Below, piece after piece: positions 45,190-55,248 of a stretch of DNA of 64,000 bases (the first letter of the stretch is position 1; each line of letters opens with the position of its first letter). The position numbers and the translations under genes were made by a program. Below the pieces are notes generated by a model that saw only the letters and a program-made list of their open reading frames with translations, was not told the DNA's origin and searched no databases. The DNA comes from Plantactinospora endophytica (lineage in GTDB: Bacteria; Actinomycetota; Actinomycetes; Mycobacteriales; Micromonosporaceae), in the NCBI RefSeq assembly GCF_016862915.1, contig NZ_BONW01000013.1, forward strand, positions 1 through 64,000, in the 5' to 3' direction.

Positions 45190-45218
45190 GCCGACGATCC
45201 CTTTCCGGGATCGTCGGC
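45190..45218. terminator. strong bidirectional hairpin between convergent genes
   Basis: A perfect 12-bp stem, GCCGACGATCCC with GGGATCGTCGGC, encloses TTTCC. It lies 60 bases after the secreted protein stop and about 220 before the LacI stop on the other strand. There is no T-tract, which is common for actinobacterial terminators. Confidence 0.7.
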
Positions 45219-45440
45219 GCGGCGCTCTCCGGTCGTACCTGGTGGTCCGATGATCGTCACCGCCTCGGGGCCGGCCATGAGCTGGCTTGCGCGGTTCCTC
45301 GCCGGAAGCGGCGGATCCGGGGGTGACGGCAGTGGTGGTCTTGGCTGGTCACGCCGAGGTGGGCCAGTCGAAACAGCACGACAGGCCATCCTCGCGCGCC
45401 GTCCAACGTCGACCACCCGCCGCGCCCGGGCCGGGCGGGA

Positions 45441-46505
45441 TCAAGGCTGCGGGCGAGCTCTGATCTCAGTGGTCAAGGAGGTCGCGGGACGGACGAGGTT
45501 TTCGGCACCCGCAGGGTTCAGGGCAGTCGCCGAGTCTCGGATTACCAGTTCGGGTTCGGGGTCGGTGATGAGACCACCCGTGCCTGACCGTCCTGCGATC
45601 AGGTCGTAAAGCGCCTCGACGCCGGCCCAGCCGAGTTGGTACATGGGCATCCGGACCGCGGTCACGGCCGGGCGCAGGTGTTGCATCAGGTCGACGTCGT
45701 GGATGCCGACCACCGACAGTTGGTCGGGGATGGCGATGCCGAGGTCGTGTGCGGCGGCCAGGACCCCGACCGCGCTCATGATGTTGTTGACGACGATGGC
45801 GGTGGGTGCGGTTGCCGCCTGCATGGCCTGCCGGAGCCCGTCGGCGCCGGCCTGCTCGCCGAACCCGGTGGCCAGGTGTGGGGCCGGTGCCAGCCCGGCG
45901 GAGTCCATCGCCTGCTGGTAGCCCAGGTAGCGCTGCTGGGAGATGTATCCCGATCCCCCGACGAAGACGATGTGGCGGTGGCGGAGGTTGACCAGGAACC
46001 GGGTCGCGATCTCGCCTGCGCGGCGATCGTCGATGTCGATCCAGGGATGGTCCGGTGCGTGTTCCAGGATGAGGATCGGCTTGGGGTGGGAGTGGAGTTC
46101 GGCCATTACGTCGTCGTCCAGCAGCCCTTCGCCGCGGACCAGGATGCCGTCGACCGTGCCCTGGCTGAGTAGTCGGGTCAGGAACTGGCTGCCGGAGCGC
46201 ATCGTCTCGGCATCGCCCAGCAGGACCGTCGCGCCGTGCTCCGCCGCCGCCTCGTAGACGCCTTGCCGCAGAGGTCCGTAGACCGGGTTGTCGAGCTTGT
46301 TGAGGATCATCGCGATCATGCCGGTCTGGTTGAGTCGAAGCGAGCGCGCCGCATGGTTCGGCTGGTAGCCCAGTTGCTGCATCGCCCGGAGCACCCGGGT
46401 GCGGGTGGATTCCCTCATCCGGGTGTGGCTCGTGCCGTTGACCACCGCCGACACCACCGCTAGCGACACCCCGGCAGCTCGTGCGACGTCACGTTGCGTT
46501 GCCAC
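45441..46505 (-). CDS. LacI family transcriptional regulator
   Basis: A 354-residue LacI/GalR repressor. The helix-turn-helix and hinge occupy residues 1-60 (TQRDVARAAGVSLAVVSAVV), followed by the periplasmic-binding-protein-like sugar domain. The GTG start at 46505 follows GAGGAGG. It is divergent from a sugar-type ABC/lyase operon across a palindromic region and presumably represses it until a degradation product binds. The operon's encoded lyase makes an unsaturated uronide-type oligosaccharide the most likely inducer (inference). Confidence 0.92.
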   Translation of the reverse strand: MATQRDVARAAGVSLAVVSAVVNGTSHTRMRESTRTRVLRAMQQLGYQPNHAARSLRLNQTGMIAMILNKLDNPVYGPLRQGVYEAAAEHGATVLLGDAETMRSGSQFLTRLLSQGTVDGILVRGEGLLDDDVMAELHSHPKPILILEHAPDHPWIDIDDRRAGEIATRFLVNLRHRHIVFVGGSGYISQQRYLGYQQAMDSAGLAPAPHLATGFGEQAGADGLRQAMQAATAPTAIVVNNIMSAVGVLAAAHDLGIAIPDQLSVVGIHDVDLMQHLRPAVTAVRMPMYQLGWAGVEALYDLIAGRSGTGGLITDPEPELVIRDSATALNPAGAENLVRPATSLTTEIRARPQP

Positions 46506-46526
46506 GTTGAAAGCCTCCTCGGATCT

Positions 46527-46571
46527 TGACGTAACGTCTAACCAAGCCTACGTTGAATTAACGATACGTCA
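46527..46571. promoter_or_regulatory. palindromic operators between LacI and the ABC/lyase operon
   Basis: Two symmetrical elements occur: GACGTAACGTC (46528-46538, perfect odd palindrome) and CGTTGAATTAACG (46551-46563, one mismatched pair). TGACGTA (46527-46533) and TACGTCA (46565-46571) also form a larger inverted repeat. The stretch is A+T-richer than its surroundings. These are probable LacI operators controlling both directions. Confidence 0.6.
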
Positions 46572-46585
46572 CCGAAGGAGCATGC

Positions 46586-47875
46586 ATGACATCGACCCGT
46601 CACACCGTCCTCCTGCGGTCGTCCTGGGCGACGGTGAACATCGGCGACGTGGCTCACTCTCCTGGTGTCGTGCGGGCGTTCCAGCGGTTCGCCCCCGAGG
46701 TCGAGGTCATCCTCTGGCCGGTGCGGCTGGAGGAGCGCGAGCGATCCATGCTGCGAGACGCGTTGCCCGATCTGCGCGTCGTCGACGGCACGCTCGGCGC
46801 CGACGGGCCGAGCACGCCGGAGTTGGCCGCCGCCATCGACGGCGCGGACGTCCTGATGCACGGATCGGGTGCCGACGCCTTCCAGAGCACCGAGATCGAC
46901 TGGTGGCGCCGGCACGTGGGCCGCCCGTACGGGTACTTCGGGGTCACCGTGGATCCGCTGTGCCCACCGACCGTGGCGACGTTGCCGGAACTGGCCCAGA
47001 TGGTCGATCTGCTCCCACCGTCCTACCTCGACGACGACGTCAAGGACCGCCTCGACAGCGCCGACTTCGTCTACTGCCGCGAAACGTTGACCCTCACGAC
47101 CCTGCGCAGCCAGAAGATAACCAGGCCCGACCTCGCCTTCGGGCCGGACGGCACGTTCGCGTTCGACCACACTGACGCCGTCGCGGCTGCCCGCCTGCTG
47201 GAGCGTCTCGGCCTACAGCCTGGTCGGTTCGCCTGCTTTGTCCCGCGACTGCGTTACAGCCCCTACGCGAAGATCTACGGCACGGATCCGACCCGCGAGC
47301 AGATGCGGCGCGACGCGGTCAACCGGGCGACCGTGACGCCCGACCTGGCAGTGCTGGCGGCGGCGATCGAGACCTGGGTACGCGTCAGCGGCCTGCCGGC
47401 CATCGTGGTGCCCGAGATGAGCTACGCCGTTGAGTTGGCGCACGAGCACCTTCCCAGCCTGGTCAGTCCACAGACGCTCGGGCAGGTCCGGCTCCTGGAC
47501 CGGTACTGGCCGCTGGAGGAGGCGACCGGCGTCTACGCCGTCTCGTCGCTGGTGGTCAGCATGGAGTGCCATTCGCCGATCCTGGCCGCACGGCACGCGA
47601 TCCCGACCATCTACCTTCGACAGCCGACCGAGACGACCAAGTCCCAGATGTTCGCCGACCTCGGCGCCCCGGACCTGGTGATCGAGCTCGACCATCGCGC
47701 CGCGGCGACGGTGGTCGCGGCGGTCACCGACATCGCCACCGATCCGGCGCCTGCGGTTGCCCGCAGCAGGAGGGTCGCGGCGAACGCCGACGACGCGCTG
47801 CGGGCGGCGGTGCGGGCCTGCGTCGCGGGCCAACCCATCGGCTCGGGTACGCCGGTGGGGAGCGACGATGCATAG
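46586..47875 (+). CDS. polysaccharide pyruvyl transferase family protein
   Basis: A 429-residue protein of the PS_pyruv_trans (PF04230) fold, which transfers pyruvate from phosphoenolpyruvate onto polysaccharides as a ketal. Supporting features are NIGDVAHSPG at the N terminus (residues about 18-27), the repeated beta/alpha pattern and CHSPILAARHAIPTIYLRQP near the C terminus. It is unusual as the first gene of an uptake/lyase operon. It may act on, or remodel, pyruvylated sugars. AAGGAG lies six bases before the ATG at 46586. It overlaps the next gene by 8 bp. Confidence 0.8.
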   Translation: MTSTRHTVLLRSSWATVNIGDVAHSPGVVRAFQRFAPEVEVILWPVRLEERERSMLRDALPDLRVVDGTLGADGPSTPELAAAIDGADVLMHGSGADAFQSTEIDWWRRHVGRPYGYFGVTVDPLCPPTVATLPELAQMVDLLPPSYLDDDVKDRLDSADFVYCRETLTLTTLRSQKITRPDLAFGPDGTFAFDHTDAVAAARLLERLGLQPGRFACFVPRLRYSPYAKIYGTDPTREQMRRDAVNRATVTPDLAVLAAAIETWVRVSGLPAIVVPEMSYAVELAHEHLPSLVSPQTLGQVRLLDRYWPLEEATGVYAVSSLVVSMECHSPILAARHAIPTIYLRQPTETTKSQMFADLGAPDLVIELDHRAAATVVAAVTDIATDPAPAVARSRRVAANADDALRAAVRACVAGQPIGSGTPVGSDDA

Positions 47876-48779
47876 CCAGCGCAACCGCTGGCGGCGCGAC
47901 CGGGTCCTGCTGCTGCTCGCGCTTCCCGGGGTCACGGCGCTGCTGCTGTTCCACTATCTGCCGCTTGGCGGGAACATCATCGCGTTCCAGGACTTCCAGC
48001 CGTTCCTGGGAATCTGGCACAGCCCGTACGTCGGGCTGGACAACTTCGAGCCCGTGCTCACCGGCGACCCGGTGTTCCTCAACGCACTCGTCAACACGTT
48101 GATCATCACGCTGATCCAGGTCGTCTTCGTGTTCCCGCTGCCGATCTGCCTCGCGTTGATCCTGAACGCGACGATCAGCGAACGTCTCAAACGCCTCACC
48201 CAGTCGATCCTCTACATGCCGCACTTCCTGTCCTGGGTGATCGTGGTCGCACTGTTCCAGCAGATGTTCGGCAACGGCGGGATGCTCAACGGCTGGCTGC
48301 GCTCGGCCGACCTGTCGACATTCCACATCGTCGGCGTGCCCGAGCTGTTCAAGCTCATGATCACATCACAGGTGATCTGGAAGGACACCGGCTGGTCGAC
48401 GATCATCTTCCTCGCCGCACTGTCCCGAGTAGATCCGGCGCAGATGGAGGCCGCGGTGGTGGACGGCGCCTCGGCGGTTCGCCGCCTGTGGCACGTGACC
48501 CTGCCGTCCATCCGCGCGGTGATCGTCCTGCTGCTGATCCTGCGGCTCGGTGACTCGCTGTCCGTCGGGTTCGAGCAGATCATCCTGCAACAGGCCCAGG
48601 TCGGCGCCGGTGCCAGCGAGGTGCTCGACACATACGTCTACAACCACGGGATCGTCGGCGGGGACTGGGGCACCGCGGCCGCCGTGGGGCTGATCAAGGG
48701 CATTGTCGGTGTCGCGCTCGTGCTCGGCGCGAACCGCGCGGCCCACGCGCTGGGCGAGCAGGGGGTGTACACCAAGTGA
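47868..48779 (+). CDS. ABC sugar permease, LplB type
   Basis: A 303-residue inner membrane permease with six predicted helices and the EAA loop (EAAVVDGASAVRRLWHVTLP). It resembles LplB/YtcP-type components of oligosaccharide importers (LPGVTALLLFHYLPLGGNII at the N terminus). It starts inside the end of the previous gene and overlaps the next by four bases. Such systems normally borrow a shared ATPase (MsiK-like), consistent with the lack of an ATPase gene here. Confidence 0.88.
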   Translation: MHSQRNRWRRDRVLLLLALPGVTALLLFHYLPLGGNIIAFQDFQPFLGIWHSPYVGLDNFEPVLTGDPVFLNALVNTLIITLIQVVFVFPLPICLALILNATISERLKRLTQSILYMPHFLSWVIVVALFQQMFGNGGMLNGWLRSADLSTFHIVGVPELFKLMITSQVIWKDTGWSTIIFLAALSRVDPAQMEAAVVDGASAVRRLWHVTLPSIRAVIVLLLILRLGDSLSVGFEQIILQQAQVGAGASEVLDTYVYNHGIVGGDWGTAAAVGLIKGIVGVALVLGANRAAHALGEQGVYTK

Positions 48780-49747
48780 CGAGCGGACCTGTGTCGCCTG
48801 CGGTCTCCGTGGAGCGCCCCGCCGGCGGCGCGCGGTCGCGGCGGCCACGCTCGGGCCGTGGCCAGCGCCCGGCCTGGATGGGCGAGCCCAGCAGGCTGGC
48901 GATCGGTGCGCGGGGACTCGTGCTCGGTCTTGGCTGCCTGGCGGTGGTGGTTCCGTTCTGGGCCGTGCTGACGACCAGCATCGCCTCCCCGGAGGAGATC
49001 AGCAGGGCGGGCGGCTTCGTGCTGTGGACGCGCGAACCGACGCTGGACGCCTACCGGGCCGTCCTGTCCGGCGGAATCGTCACCCGTGCCCTGATGGTGA
49101 GCGCCGGCATCACCGTGGTCGGCACGGCACTCAGCCTCGTCGCGACGATCACCCTGGCGTACGCGCTGTCGCGGCCGGGTTCGTTGCTGCACAAGCCGAT
49201 CCTGCTGATGACGGTGTTCACTCTGCTGTTCAACCCGGGCATCATCCCGATGTACCTCACGGTCAAGCAGCTGGGCCTACTGGACAACTACCTGGCCCTG
49301 ATCCTGCCGGTGCTGGTGAACGCGTTCAACGTCATCGTCATGCGCGCGTTCTTCCTGGAAATCCCCGGCGAGCTGTTGGAAAGCGCCTTCATGGACGGTG
49401 CGGGGGAGGTGCGCATCCTGCTGCGGATCGTGCTGCCGCTGTCCAAGGCGGTCGTCGCCGTGATCGGACTGTTCTACGCGGTGGCGTACTGGAACGCGTT
49501 CTTCTCCGCGATGTTGTACCTGCAGTCGCCGGAGAAGTGGCCGCTGCAACTGGTGCTGCGCACCTACGTCGTCAACGACACCCCGATCGGGTCCGATCAG
49601 CTCAGCTCCAACCTGGAGAATCTGCCACCGCAAATCTCGGTCCAGATGGCGATTCTTGTCATCTCCATCCTGCCCATCCTGCTCATCTACCCGTTCATCC
49701 AGAAGCACTTTGCCAAGGGACTGATGGTCGGCGCCGTCAAGGGCTGA
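48776..49747 (+). CDS. ABC sugar permease, LplC/YtcP type
   Basis: A 323-residue permease, partner of the previous one. An extended basic N terminus (about 50 residues) precedes the first helix; the EAA loop reads ESAFMDGAGEVRILLRIVLP. It ends with the typical YPFIQKHFAKGLMVGAVKG. The GTG at 48776 overlaps the upstream stop, supporting co-translation in a fixed stoichiometry. Confidence 0.88.
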   Translation: MTSGPVSPAVSVERPAGGARSRRPRSGRGQRPAWMGEPSRLAIGARGLVLGLGCLAVVVPFWAVLTTSIASPEEISRAGGFVLWTREPTLDAYRAVLSGGIVTRALMVSAGITVVGTALSLVATITLAYALSRPGSLLHKPILLMTVFTLLFNPGIIPMYLTVKQLGLLDNYLALILPVLVNAFNVIVMRAFFLEIPGELLESAFMDGAGEVRILLRIVLPLSKAVVAVIGLFYAVAYWNAFFSAMLYLQSPEKWPLQLVLRTYVVNDTPIGSDQLSSNLENLPPQISVQMAILVISILPILLIYPFIQKHFAKGLMVGAVKG

Positions 49748-49779
49748 CCGGTCGTCCACACAATGTGGAAGGAGACGTC

Positions 49780-51402
49780 ATGGCACCTACCCTCAGCCGC
49801 CGTCGCGTCCTGGCACTCGGCGCGGCGGCGGGGCTCGGCCCGCTGCTCGGGGCGTGCGGCGACGGCGGGTCGAGCTCGTCGAACGGCTCGACCGGGCCGG
49901 TCAAGCTGCCCACCTACAAGCCCGTCACCGCGGCCACGCCCGACCTGGCGGCCGAGCCGGCCGGGGTGTCGCCGGGATACTTCACCTACCCGACCGCCTC
50001 CAGCGCCGCATCGCAGCCGGTGCAGGGCGAGGCCGTCACGGCGCTGACGTACACGTACGACCCGATCGCCCCCGCGCTTGGCTCGAACCCCTACTGGCAG
50101 AACCTCAACGACAAGCTCGGCACCGAACTGAAGATCACGTACGTCGCGTCGGCGGACTACAAGAGCAGGGTCGCCACCACCATCGCCGGTGGTGACCTGC
50201 CGGACATGGTCGCTATCCAGGGTGTCGTCCAACAGATGCCGGCCATGCTGAAGACGACGTTCACCGACCTGACCGAATACCTGTCCGGGGACGCGGTCCT
50301 TGCCTACCCGAACCTCGCCGGCCTGCCCACCGATGCCTGGCGCAGCGTCGTCTACGACCAACGGATCTGGGGCATCCCGGTGCCGCGGGCACGGATCGGC
50401 ACCGTGCTGTACACCAGGGCCGACCTGCTGGCCAAGGCCGGACTCAGCCTCCAACCCACGTCGTGGGACGAGTTCAAGCAGATGGCGGCCGCGTTGACCG
50501 ACGAACGGGCCGGCCGCTGGGCGTTCGGGCAGATCCCGTTCAACACGATCCTGGAGATGAACGGGATCACCGGAAACTGGCCCGGCGGCGCCGGCGCCTG
50601 GCAGGCCAAGGACGGCGTCTTCACCCACACCGGGACCACACCGCAGTTCACGCAGGCCCTCCAGGACACCGTCGAGCTGGTGAAGTCCGGGGTGATACAT
50701 CCCGACCAGGCGGGCGCGCCCAACACCAAGCGCAACCAGTGGATGCTGGCCGGCACGACCTCGTTCACCATCGGTCTGTACGCCGGCTGGGGCAAGTTCT
50801 ACGGCCAGGCCAAAGACGTGCCCGGCTTCCGTCTGACCGGCATGCTCTCGCCCACCCGGGATGGCACGGGGACCCGGGTACGCACGCCCGGTCCGACGCT
50901 GTCCAGCTTCACCGCCATCGCCAAGACCGACGACGCAAACCGGATCAAGCAGATCCTCCAGGTCCTCAACTGGTTGTGCTCACCCTTCGGCAGCAGCGAG
51001 TACCTGGCCCTGCGGTACGGCGTCGAGGGCCAGACGTTCAACCGCAACGGCTCCGACCCGACCCTCACCGAGGGCGGGCGCAGCCAGACACTCCTGCCCG
51101 TGCGGTACCTCGCCGAGGCATCGCCCGTCATCTACGAGCCCGGTAACCGCCAGGCCGTGCAGGACCAGTACGACCACCAGGTCGCCGGCGTCCCGCTCGC
51201 CGTCCCGGACCCGACCCTCGGGCTCTACTCGGAGACCGTCGCCAGCAAGGCGGCCAGCGAGCAGCAGGAACTGGACTCGGTCCTGCTGGAGATCCAGCTG
51301 GGCAACAAACCCGTCTCGGCGTGGCAGCCGGCCATCAAGCAGTTCATGGACCGGGTGGGCAACAAGATCAAGGCGGAGTACGAGGAGCAGGCGGGTCGCT
51401 GA
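49780..51402 (+). CDS. ABC substrate-binding lipoprotein (LipO/YtcQ type)
   Basis: A 540-residue extracytoplasmic binding protein. The N terminus combines a twin-arginine motif (SRRRVLALG) with a lipobox (LLGAC, Cys at about 27), so it is likely exported by Tat and anchored by lipid. The fold and length match the large type-1 solute-binding proteins used for oligosaccharides by Lpl-type importers. GGAAGGAGAC precedes the ATG at 49780. It is directly after both permease genes. Confidence 0.88.
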   Translation: MAPTLSRRRVLALGAAAGLGPLLGACGDGGSSSSNGSTGPVKLPTYKPVTAATPDLAAEPAGVSPGYFTYPTASSAASQPVQGEAVTALTYTYDPIAPALGSNPYWQNLNDKLGTELKITYVASADYKSRVATTIAGGDLPDMVAIQGVVQQMPAMLKTTFTDLTEYLSGDAVLAYPNLAGLPTDAWRSVVYDQRIWGIPVPRARIGTVLYTRADLLAKAGLSLQPTSWDEFKQMAAALTDERAGRWAFGQIPFNTILEMNGITGNWPGGAGAWQAKDGVFTHTGTTPQFTQALQDTVELVKSGVIHPDQAGAPNTKRNQWMLAGTTSFTIGLYAGWGKFYGQAKDVPGFRLTGMLSPTRDGTGTRVRTPGPTLSSFTAIAKTDDANRIKQILQVLNWLCSPFGSSEYLALRYGVEGQTFNRNGSDPTLTEGGRSQTLLPVRYLAEASPVIYEPGNRQAVQDQYDHQVAGVPLAVPDPTLGLYSETVASKAASEQQELDSVLLEIQLGNKPVSAWQPAIKQFMDRVGNKIKAEYEEQAGR

Positions 51403-51533
51403 CGAGCCGGACACCCATCCAGGTTGAGTAACACCAGCCGGGCCGCGAACTTCCGCGGACTCTTTCGGCGCTCCCGGGCGCGGTCGAAGGACTCAGCTAA
51501 CACCGAACCTCACGGGTAAGGGAGAAGACCGTA

Positions 51534-54500
51534 GTGAGACGAAGCTATTTTCCCTGGTACACGCATCGTCGAGCCCGTGCGGGTGCCGCTGCGGCGCTCG
51601 TGCTGACTCTGGTGGCGACGGTCCTGTCGCCCGGCAGGGCCGCCGCGGCCGACATGTCGGACCTCGGCGAACTGCTCGACCTGACGCGTCCGGAACTCGC
51701 CGCGGTGGCGGCAAAGCTCGCCGCCGGTGACGAAGCGGGCGCCGCGGGCGAGCTCAAGGTGTTCTACGCGGGCCGCACCGACGTCCAGTACCTGCCTCCG
51801 AGCGCGGACGCGGGCGGCGGCGACGCGAGCGCCGACGAACTCGCGGCGGGGATCTTCCGGTTCGGCGCCGAGACCCGCGACTTCTACGACGACGCCCAGC
51901 AGCGGATCGACGTCAACTGGCAGGACGCCTGGGGTGGGACGCAGACCACCCCGGGCGGCGCGCAGACCTTGATGAGCGACCTCGCGTTCATGCCCAGACT
52001 GATCAGCGCTTACGCGTACGAGAGCGACCCGGTAAAGCGTGCGGCGTACGCGGCGGCGTGGATGGACATCTCGCTCGACTTCTTCGCCGACAACCAGAGC
52101 TGGCCGCAGGGCCGCAACCTGTCGGCCGCCAAGCGGCTTTCACAGCTCGTCAGTGCGTTTTCAGTGTTCCGGACCGACCCGGGCATCGCTGCGAGTGATC
52201 TCGTGGCGTACCTGTCCGGCTTGCACGCCACGATGAAGTTCCTCGCTGGCGTGATGCAGATACATGTCGGGAACAACTGGTACGTCTCCATGGCCCGTTC
52301 GGTCTACGCGGCAGCCGTATTCCTGCCCGAGTTCTCGGCGTCGCCCGGCTGGGAGTGGTTCGCGGTGCGCTCGTTGGAACGGTTCCTGCGCGCGCACGTG
52401 AAAGGCGACGGTGTGTACCGCGAGCCGGCGTTCAACTACCAGGCATACGTGGCGGATCTGTTCAACACCGTCATCAGATTGGCGGATGCCAACGGGCGGA
52501 CCCTTCCTGATTCGATCGTCCAGGCGGCGGACTGGATCGCGGATGCGCTGTTCGCGACCCGTCAGCCGAATCTTGAGGTCGCGATGGTGGGCGACTCGCC
52601 GAACGCCGATGCCGGTACGGCCGCCATCGGCAGAACCGGCGCACGCAACTCCTGGCCCGATTTCACCTGGGTCGCCTCCGGTCGAACGGAGGGGACCGCC
52701 CCGACGCTGCCGTCCACGGTGTTTCCGATCAGCTTCGCGGTACAGCGTTCCGGGTGGGACGCCGACGCGCGGTACATGCTGATCAACAACCAGAATTCCA
52801 GCTACACCGCCTCGCATCGGCATCCGGACGACCTCAGCCTGGTGATGGCGGCGTACGGGCGTCCGCTGATCGTCGACTCCGGAGTGGGGGACTACAGCGC
52901 GACTCCGACGAACAACTGGATGCGCCGCACCACCGAGGCGCACAACACCATCGAGGTCGACGGACTCCCGCAGACCGCCGGCGTCCCCCGCACGACGTCG
53001 CTGTGGCGCTCCAACGCGGGCCTCGACATCTACCGTGGTACGACGAAGGGCTACCAGCCGGTCGTGCACGATCGCACCGTCTACTTCATCAAGCCCGGCT
53101 ACTGGGTCGTCTCCGACGACCTGACCGGTGACACCGCCGCGCACGACTACCGGCAACTCTGGCACTTCCCCGGAGACCCGGTCACCGTCAACCCGAATAC
53201 GAAGGTCGCCACGGTCGGCTTTGACACCGTGCCCGGAGCCGCACCGGTTGCCGGCGTGCGGCTCGTCCCGGTGCCCCCGGCCGGCGCCGCACTCACCCCC
53301 ACCGTCCACGACGACGGCGCCGTGCGCGTCGGCGATCAGCTACTCACGGACGTCGACTACCTGTCGTACGACTGGCGCGCCACTGGGTCGACGGGACTGG
53401 ACACGGTGGTGGTTCCCGGCAGGGCCGGCGCGGCGCCCACGGTGACGGCGAGGCGCATCGTCATGTCCGGGGTGGGTCACTCCGTGGCGACCGCGATGGA
53501 AATCGGCCTGCCGGACGCGACGGGACGCTTCTACCTTTCGCGGGAGGCGAATCCCTCGTCCAGGGCGTTCGGGGCCGCCACGACCAACGCCGAGACCGCT
53601 TACCTCGAGCGTGCTTCGGGCGGCGGGCTTACCCGGTACGCGTTGACCCGCGGGTCGTCGCTGGTCGACCAGGGTGCCACCGTTGTCGCCGCATCCGCGC
53701 CGGTGTCCGACGTCAGTGTGGAACTGCGAGGCGCGACCGCCCAGATCTCGCTTGGGGACCCGTTCACCGGCACGCTCTCCGTCACCGCGCCCAACGTCAA
53801 CGCGGTGACGGTGAACGGGACCCCGACCGCGTTCACCCGCACGGGCGACCTCGTCACCGTGTCGGTCCAGGCGTCGTTTTCCCCGACACCCGTACTCGAC
53901 GACGAGTTCGTCGATGCCAGCCTGGACCGCACCGTCTACGACTTCAACGGATCCTTCGACGGCTGGACGCCGGTGCAGGGCACCTGGGCGCTGACCGGTG
54001 CCGGTCAGGACACGCAGTTGGCACAGACCTCGACCGCGGACATTGTGTCGTTCGCGGCGCTGCAAGATGTACCGGATGACGTGGTTATGGCCGCGGACAT
54101 CGTTCCTGGGGCACGCGGCCAGACGACGGCCCGTACCGGTCTCGCGTTTCGCTACCACGATCCCCGGAACTACTACCGGGCCAACGTACTCAACTCCTCG
54201 TCCGGGGCGACGCTGCAGCTCGTGAAGATATACGACGGGACGACCACGATTCTCGCGGAGACCGCACTGCCCGTCGGCGCCAATATCCCGCACAAGCTGA
54301 TCGTTTCCGCGATCGGGAAGCATCTGACCGCCAAAGTCGGCGACACGTCGATCTCCGCGGACGACTCACAGCTACCGACGGGTGGTGCCGCCGCCTTCAC
54401 GCATCGGCGGGCCGCGACCTTCGACAACATCGTGATCAGGGAAGGGATCGATCAGGCCAATTGGCGAGCAATAGCCGGGGGTGTGTCCGTCGCCTCGGGA

Positions 54501-55028
54501 CAGTTGCACCTCACGCCTCCTGCCGGTGGCCGGGCACACGTCCTCGCCGATTCGACACTGCCGTCGCGCTTCTCCGAGGCGTGCGACTATGTCGCGGAGA
54601 CCACGGTCACGATCAACGGATCCGTCGGTAACGCGGGAATATCGCTGCGAGACACCACGGACTCGTACGGGTACCGGATCCACATCGGCAAGACGAGCGA
54701 AGGAACCCGGTACGCGAACATCGTCCGCGAGGCTCACGCGTCGGGTCCGGTCGGGGTGGGCTCGGCATCGATCAGCAACCCGTTGACAGGCCCCGTTCGA
54801 CTGGGGGCCGCGATTCACGGCGACCGCATCACCGTGACGTTGAACGGCGTTCAGGTCCTGACGGCTCGGGACACCGTTGTCCGCAGCGGCGGCGTCGGGC
54901 TCTACGCATCCACGCCGAGCACCTTCGAGAACATCACTGTCGCTCAGTCCTGCCAGCGGGAACGCCTCCGGCCAAGCGCGCCCGGCGCCAGCAAGCGCCC
55001 GGACCGCAACGACGGAGCTGGCGGGTAG
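51534..55028 (+). CDS. secreted heparinase II/III-type polysaccharide lyase with two C-terminal modules
   Basis: A 1164-residue exported enzyme. The signal peptide ends near residue 39. An alpha/alpha toroid-like region (about 40-390) leads to the heparinase II/III beta-sandwich (about 400-640), with YTASHRHPDDLSLVMAAYGR and a VDSGVGDY segment as in polysaccharide lyases that cleave uronate-containing chains. Two concanavalin/LamG-like modules (about 780-960 and 965-1145) probably bind the substrate. The GTG at 51534 follows AAGGGAG. It is the probable enzyme feeding oligosaccharides to the adjacent importer. Confidence 0.8.
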   Translation: MRRSYFPWYTHRRARAGAAAALVLTLVATVLSPGRAAAADMSDLGELLDLTRPELAAVAAKLAAGDEAGAAGELKVFYAGRTDVQYLPPSADAGGGDASADELAAGIFRFGAETRDFYDDAQQRIDVNWQDAWGGTQTTPGGAQTLMSDLAFMPRLISAYAYESDPVKRAAYAAAWMDISLDFFADNQSWPQGRNLSAAKRLSQLVSAFSVFRTDPGIAASDLVAYLSGLHATMKFLAGVMQIHVGNNWYVSMARSVYAAAVFLPEFSASPGWEWFAVRSLERFLRAHVKGDGVYREPAFNYQAYVADLFNTVIRLADANGRTLPDSIVQAADWIADALFATRQPNLEVAMVGDSPNADAGTAAIGRTGARNSWPDFTWVASGRTEGTAPTLPSTVFPISFAVQRSGWDADARYMLINNQNSSYTASHRHPDDLSLVMAAYGRPLIVDSGVGDYSATPTNNWMRRTTEAHNTIEVDGLPQTAGVPRTTSLWRSNAGLDIYRGTTKGYQPVVHDRTVYFIKPGYWVVSDDLTGDTAAHDYRQLWHFPGDPVTVNPNTKVATVGFDTVPGAAPVAGVRLVPVPPAGAALTPTVHDDGAVRVGDQLLTDVDYLSYDWRATGSTGLDTVVVPGRAGAAPTVTARRIVMSGVGHSVATAMEIGLPDATGRFYLSREANPSSRAFGAATTNAETAYLERASGGGLTRYALTRGSSLVDQGATVVAASAPVSDVSVELRGATAQISLGDPFTGTLSVTAPNVNAVTVNGTPTAFTRTGDLVTVSVQASFSPTPVLDDEFVDASLDRTVYDFNGSFDGWTPVQGTWALTGAGQDTQLAQTSTADIVSFAALQDVPDDVVMAADIVPGARGQTTARTGLAFRYHDPRNYYRANVLNSSSGATLQLVKIYDGTTTILAETALPVGANIPHKLIVSAIGKHLTAKVGDTSISADDSQLPTGGAAAFTHRRAATFDNIVIREGIDQANWRAIAGGVSVASGQLHLTPPAGGRAHVLADSTLPSRFSEACDYVAETTVTINGSVGNAGISLRDTTDSYGYRIHIGKTSEGTRYANIVREAHASGPVGVGSASISNPLTGPVRLGAAIHGDRITVTLNGVQVLTARDTVVRSGGVGLYASTPSTFENITVAQSCQRERLRPSAPGASKRPDRNDGAGG

Positions 55029-55248
55029 CGGCGTTGCCGGCAGCGCGACCGGTGCGGATGGGAGAGCCGCTGCCCCGTCGCGCTCGACTCGATCGCCGGC
55101 TGTTTCTGCACAGAGCACGAGGGTTGGTGCGCCGCTCACACATACGGCGGCGCACCACACCGTGGTGCCGGCACGCCGGCGATGACTCGCGTCGGGTACC
55201 TGCTGGTCCTTCCCCACTCAGCGTGGCCGGTTACGAAGGAGCTGTGCG

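Noticed and set aside
48703-49779. N-terminal extension of the substrate-binding protein frame
   Set aside because: It runs through both ABC permease coding regions; the Tat/lipobox signal starts at 49780.
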